A stretch of DNA of 10,601 nucleotides from Bacteroidales bacterium (lineage in GTDB: Bacteria > Bacteroidota > Bacteroidia > Bacteroidales > UBA1402). This document shows, piece by piece, positions 7,584 to 10,601 of this stretch (the stretch's first letter is position 1; each line of letters starts with the position of its first letter). Location of the stretch: assembly GCA_023230125.1 (NCBI GenBank), contig JALNXZ010000039.1, forward strand, positions 1 to 10,601, written 5' to 3'. The notes beneath the pieces were generated by a model that did no database searches, was not told where the DNA came from, and was given only the letters and a program-made list of their open reading frames with translations. The translations under genes were made by a program, and so were the position numbers.

Positions 7584-7610
7584 CATATTGATACAAGCGC
7601 ACCTATCAAC

Positions 7611-10169
7611 ATGAACAAACTTCAACATATTTTTCTTTCGATTTTGCTGGCAATATTACCGGCAATGGCCTTTGCTGCACAAATCGACAAAACGGAAGCA
7701 CTCGAAAAGGCTCAACAATTTTACAGCCAGCAATGCAAATCCTTGTTGCGTTCAACTTCGGATTTGGATTTGAAATTGATCTATTCGTGCAAAGACAGTG
7801 CTTCGCTCCTAAGGTCTGCAGATACCATTACTCCCACTTATTTCTATGTATTCAATGCAGGAAACGATCATGGTTTTGTCATTGTTTCCGGTGATGACGG
7901 GACGAAAAGCATTTTGGCATACTCCGATGAAGGCTCTTTTTTTGCGGACAACATACCGGCCAATTTAAAGAAATGGCTTGATTTCTATCAATCGGAAATC
8001 TCCTACACCATGAAAAGAGGTTCCATCCAAACAAAGACAACAACCAATTCAAATAATGTTACCCTGCGTTCTGCAAAAACCGTCGCACCCTTGCTGGGTA
8101 AAATCAAATGGAACCAAACTGATCCGTATAATATACTCTGTCCGTACGACTCCAAAACCAGGGAAAGGACAGTAACGGGCTGTATGGCCACAGCCATGGC
8201 TCAAATCATGAAGTATCATCGATGGCCGGTTACAGGCATCGGCAGTATCAAATACAAACCCAGTTATCGGGATACGGTTTCAGTCAATTTCAGCAAAACC
8301 ACCTATGATTGGGATCAAATGTTGGATTCCTATACCGGTGAATCAACACCAAGACAAGATACGGCAATAGCAACCCTGATGTTCCATTGCGGTGCTTCCA
8401 CCATGATGAATTATGACATCGCCAATAATGGCGGAAGCAGTGCTTATGACAACGATGCAGCCTACGGTCTCATCCATCATTTCGGATATGACACTGACAT
8501 TGATTTATTATACAGGAATTATTACACAGATTCAGAATGGAGAACCCAGCTGAAAAAAGAGTTGGATGCATCAAGACCTGTTCTTTATGTAGGTACCACC
8601 AAAGATTATTCGGGACATGCTTTCGTTTGCGACGGATACGACGGGAATGAGTTCTTCCATATGAATTGGGGCTGGGGAGGAGCCGCAAACGGATTCTATG
8701 AATTAAGCACATTAGACCCGTTTATGTCCGGTTCCGGTGGTATTGCAAGCGGTTTCTGCCAAGAACAAGGTTTCATCGGAGGAATACAAGAACCGGATAC
8801 CATCACCCAAGAAGTTGACTGGAAGATCGCCGTATTTTCCCTCGGACTTAACTCAAGCAAATCCAGGCTGAAAACTTCTTCAGAAACAACAGACTTGTCT
8901 TTTGGTTATTTAAATTCCGGATTAAATATTTTCAAGGGCTATTTAGGCCTTGGATTATACCAAAACGGAGCTCTTAAGCAGGTGATGGATACCTCCTTTA
9001 TAGATGGTTGTCCCTACTATTACGGAAGCTATGAAGAAACTTTCAGTAAGATATCTTTGGTCGGCATTGAAGCCGGTGTTTACAGTCTTCGCCTGATTTA
9101 TTGCCCCTCCGGTAAAAATATATCCAACCTTTTATCCTGGTCGCCCTTCAAAGAAACATACACTTTGAAAAATTACCTGGATGTCACCATTTCCAACAGT
9201 GAAACGGATGGTCTGGTCGCAACCATAACAAAGCCAATCACTAGCCCCATCCTTAGTATGACTAAAGCCATCCAGCCTCCCCAAAACATCTATAAGGACA
9301 AGATGGCCAATTTCACAATAGAGGTGAGCAACACAGGTACTGATTTCTATTCGAATGTCGGAGCCCTACTCTATTCAGCAACCGATCCGTCCGTCAAACA
9401 ATACATCAGCTCAGGAGGCTTATGCATCGCCGCAGGAGAAACTAAAACCATCACTTTCGGAGACTATATCGACTGTGCCCCGGGCTCTTACTATGCCGTT
9501 GCCGTGTATGACAGCACAAACACCTTTTCAACCTGGAATTTCAAAATAATCACTTCTGCCGAAAACACACCGGTAGCTGTTTCCATCAAATCCGAATCGT
9601 CATCACCCAATCTGATTCTAACCAAACGTCTTTCCTTGTCGCAAGACACCATATACAAGGACGAAGATTTCACCATCTCTTTCTCCGTCCGGAATTCAGG
9701 CGGATATTTCGATTCCAATATATATGCCCTCGTTTGTTCGGACACTTTGGGTGTAGGTCTGGATGTCATAGGTCCGGTAACAGTCTACATCGACTCAACC
9801 GGTACGCAGGACATCACCATGAAGGCTACTTTGGAATTGGATTCGGAAAACTACGCCATGGCTGTCTTCTATGAGTTGCCATCAGGTGATTTTATCCAAT
9901 TCTCAACGCCGTTCTTTTTTCATCTCTCTGAACGAGAACAGGAAAAAGAACCTGACATGATTATTTACCCCAATCCGGTAAAGGACATCTTGTTCATATC
10001 TTCAGCCGAAACAATCCGAAATGCACAGGTTACAGACCTTTTCGGACGGTTGGTCTTGAGTGTACAAAACAGTTTTGCCATTCCTGTCAGCTCCCTTGAA
10101 AAGGGTATCTACTTCCTGAACATTGAAACGGATAAGTGGACAAAAACAGAAAGATTCATCAAAGAATAA
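7611..10169 (+). CDS. Secreted C10-family (streptopain-like) cysteine peptidase with type IX sorting domain
   Basis: An 852-residue exported protease, numbered from ATG 7611. The order is: Sec signal peptide (1-22, MNKLQHIF then a hydrophobic core ending AMAFA); Spi/C10 propeptide (about 25-140) with YFYVFNAGNDHGFVIVSGDD; and catalytic domain (about 157-392), with nucleophile Cys191 in TGCMATAMAQIMKYH (codon 8181-8183), His336 in GHAFVCDGYDG (codon 8616-8618) and the MNWGWGG loop (Asn352, Trp353, Trp355). A beta-rich segment (about 401-540), two similar modules of about 120 residues (545-664 and 665-780) and a C-terminal sorting domain (786-852) follow. The sorting domain begins YPNPVKDILF and contains LFGRLV, KGIYFLNIE and a final FIKE. 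The family is made as an inactive zymogen and cleaves proteins outside the cell. ATG 7611 is preferred to the in-frame TTG 7581 because the signal peptide starts there and TTG lies in the promoter. Only 3 bp separate it from the next gene. Confidence 0.93.
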   Translation: MNKLQHIFLSILLAILPAMAFAAQIDKTEALEKAQQFYSQQCKSLLRSTSDLDLKLIYSCKDSASLLRSADTITPTYFYVFNAGNDHGFVIVSGDDGTKSILAYSDEGSFFADNIPANLKKWLDFYQSEISYTMKRGSIQTKTTTNSNNVTLRSAKTVAPLLGKIKWNQTDPYNILCPYDSKTRERTVTGCMATAMAQIMKYHRWPVTGIGSIKYKPSYRDTVSVNFSKTTYDWDQMLDSYTGESTPRQDTAIATLMFHCGASTMMNYDIANNGGSSAYDNDAAYGLIHHFGYDTDIDLLYRNYYTDSEWRTQLKKELDASRPVLYVGTTKDYSGHAFVCDGYDGNEFFHMNWGWGGAANGFYELSTLDPFMSGSGGIASGFCQEQGFIGGIQEPDTITQEVDWKIAVFSLGLNSSKSRLKTSSETTDLSFGYLNSGLNIFKGYLGLGLYQNGALKQVMDTSFIDGCPYYYGSYEETFSKISLVGIEAGVYSLRLIYCPSGKNISNLLSWSPFKETYTLKNYLDVTISNSETDGLVATITKPITSPILSMTKAIQPPQNIYKDKMANFTIEVSNTGTDFYSNVGALLYSATDPSVKQYISSGGLCIAAGETKTITFGDYIDCAPGSYYAVAVYDSTNTFSTWNFKIITSAENTPVAVSIKSESSSPNLILTKRLSLSQDTIYKDEDFTISFSVRNSGGYFDSNIYALVCSDTLGVGLDVIGPVTVYIDSTGTQDITMKATLELDSENYAMAVFYELPSGDFIQFSTPFFFHLSEREQEKEPDMIIYPNPVKDILFISSAETIRNAQVTDLFGRLVLSVQNSFAIPVSSLEKGIYFLNIETDKWTKTERFIKE
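9243..9950 (+). repeat. Two tandem Ig/CARDB-like modules inside the peptidase gene
   Basis: Two protein modules of about 120 residues start at 9243 (residue 545) and 9603 (residue 665). Both open alike: SPILSMTKA...IYKDKMANFTIEVSNTG and SPNLILTKR...IYKDEDFTISFSVRNSG. Each continues through a YSNVGALLYS / DSNIYALVCS strand and closes near a YYAVAVYD / NYAMAVFYE strand. The pattern is that of CARDB/Ig-like beta-sandwich spacers between catalytic and sorting domains in type IX-secreted proteins. The DNA has diverged, so the duplication is old. Confidence 0.7.
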
Positions 10170-10172
10170 TCC

Positions 10173-10601
10173 ATGAAATGCACGAAAGTTTCCATTTTTC
10201 TAATCACCATTCTGACGATACCAGTGTTTGCCGATTGTCATAGCAGCAAGGAAACAGCCGAAAACATTCCAATCAGGCAAGATGTTCTCAAGCCTGTCGC
10301 TGTAACCAAAACCATACCACCTGTCGCCGCAACCAACACCACATCGGTTGCAGCCCTGGCTCCCATTCTGATTTACAAGACCACAAAGGATTATTCACAA
10401 TACGTCCCTGTCATCATGAATGCAGAAAAGACAAAAATCGTAACCTACCCAGATCCGACAGATATTTTTTATGGCGGAAAGCTGGCATACCCTACACTCC
10501 TGGACAACGGATATTTTCTAGACAACCGTGGCATAGGGCCCAACGTCGTTTTCCTGAATTACACCTACGAAGCATATAGCCGACTAAAAGCTGCCCCGAC
10601 C
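10173..10601 (+). CDS. Exported protein of unknown function, 3' end outside window
   Basis: The reading frame opens at ATG 10173 and is still open at 10601, giving 143 codons of an incomplete protein. The first 20 residues form a signal peptide (MKCTKVSIFLITILTIPVFA). Cleavage after VFA by signal peptidase I is plausible. Cys22 follows closely, but the box FADC has Asp at -1, a poor lipobox, so lipid anchoring is uncertain. A low-complexity linker rich in P, V, A and T (about 36-63) includes an imperfect 9-residue duplication. A folded part follows, with YKTTKDYSQYVPV (70-82), KIVTYPDPTDIFYGGKLAYP (91-110) and LLDNGYFLDNRGIGPNVVF (112-130). From memory this pattern recalls conserved Bacteroidales lipoproteins without assigned function; I could not check this. 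It starts 3 bp after the peptidase stop, so the two are almost certainly co-transcribed. It does not resemble the Spi propeptide-type inhibitors known from C10 operons. Confidence 0.82.
   Translation, partial: MKCTKVSIFLITILTIPVFADCHSSKETAENIPIRQDVLKPVAVTKTIPPVAATNTTSVAALAPILIYKTTKDYSQYVPVIMNAEKTKIVTYPDPTDIFYGGKLAYPTLLDNGYFLDNRGIGPNVVFLNYTYEAYSRLKAAPT
10293..10346 (+). repeat. Imperfect 27-bp tandem duplication in the unknown exported gene
   Basis: Units 10293-10319 and 10320-10346 both begin CCTGTCGC and match at 21 of 27 positions by eye. They are in frame and encode PVAVTKTIP (residues 41-49) and PVAATNTTS (50-58), lengthening the linker between the signal peptide and the folded domain. 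Confidence 0.75.

Larger units (their letters stand above)
7460..7610. other. Divergent intergenic region between the glycosyltransferase and peptidase genes
   Basis: This 151-bp stretch is AT-rich and separates divergent genes, so promoters for both should lie here. It contains a strong -7 match for the peptidase (7576-7583), a weaker match for the glycosyltransferase on the minus strand (7491-7521), and a run of nine T (7566-7574). No inverted repeat that would suggest an operator was seen. Confidence 0.7.

Noticed and set aside
7581..7610. In-frame TTG at 7581 as the peptidase start codon
   Set aside because: It lies inside the -7 promoter box and would put ten polar residues before a complete signal peptide that begins at ATG 7611.
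10173..10601. Spi-type C10 protease inhibitor
   Set aside because: The visible sequence has none of the propeptide pattern seen in residues 25-140 of the peptidase, so only genomic position suggests a link.

Overview
The window looks like chromosomal DNA from a Bacteroidota bacterium, most likely order Bacteroidales. Four things point there: a C10 (streptopain-type) peptidase ending in a type IX secretion sorting domain, a TAnnTTTG-type -7 promoter box, no clear Shine-Dalgarno sequences ahead of the genes, and an agmatine-deiminase subfamily with the QHGSLHC active-site signature. The sorting domain implies a host with a type IX secretion system, which argues against most gut Bacteroides. The genus cannot be fixed from the sequence alone.

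Layout. (1) Positions 1-5260, plus strand: a tight operon for a MacAB-TolC-like tripartite exporter. It holds the 3' end of the ABC ATPase gene, two different FtsX/MacB-type permeases (154-1431 and 1456-2715), a periplasmic adaptor (2741-3853) and a TolC-family outer-membrane channel (3914-5260). ATPase and permease are separate polypeptides and there are two diverged permeases, so the inner-membrane unit is probably a heterodimer with a shared ATPase. (2) Positions 5255-7459, minus strand: a two-gene unit transcribed towards the exporter operon, with a membrane-anchored family 2 glycosyltransferase (6308-7459) followed by an agmatine deiminase / PAD-type enzyme (5255-6295). The last codons of the deiminase overlap those of the channel gene by 6 bp. 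(3) Positions 7460-7610: a 151-bp divergent intergenic region with a good promoter for the peptidase and a weak one for the glycosyltransferase. (4) Positions 7611-10601, plus strand: a large secreted C10 cysteine peptidase (852 residues from ATG 7611), followed 3 bp later by a secreted or lipid-anchored protein of unknown function that runs off the window.

Functionally, the first block should export a small molecule or peptide across both membranes. The second combines putrescine-pathway or arginine-like deimination with envelope glycan synthesis, with no obvious link between the two genes. The third is an extracellular protease unit whose second gene is a candidate partner. No tRNA, rRNA, CRISPR array, insertion sequence or phage gene was seen. 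I see no wholly new system. The most interesting points are the peptidase with its co-transcribed unknown gene, the duplicated C-terminal modules of the peptidase, and a 27-bp tandem duplication in the unknown gene.
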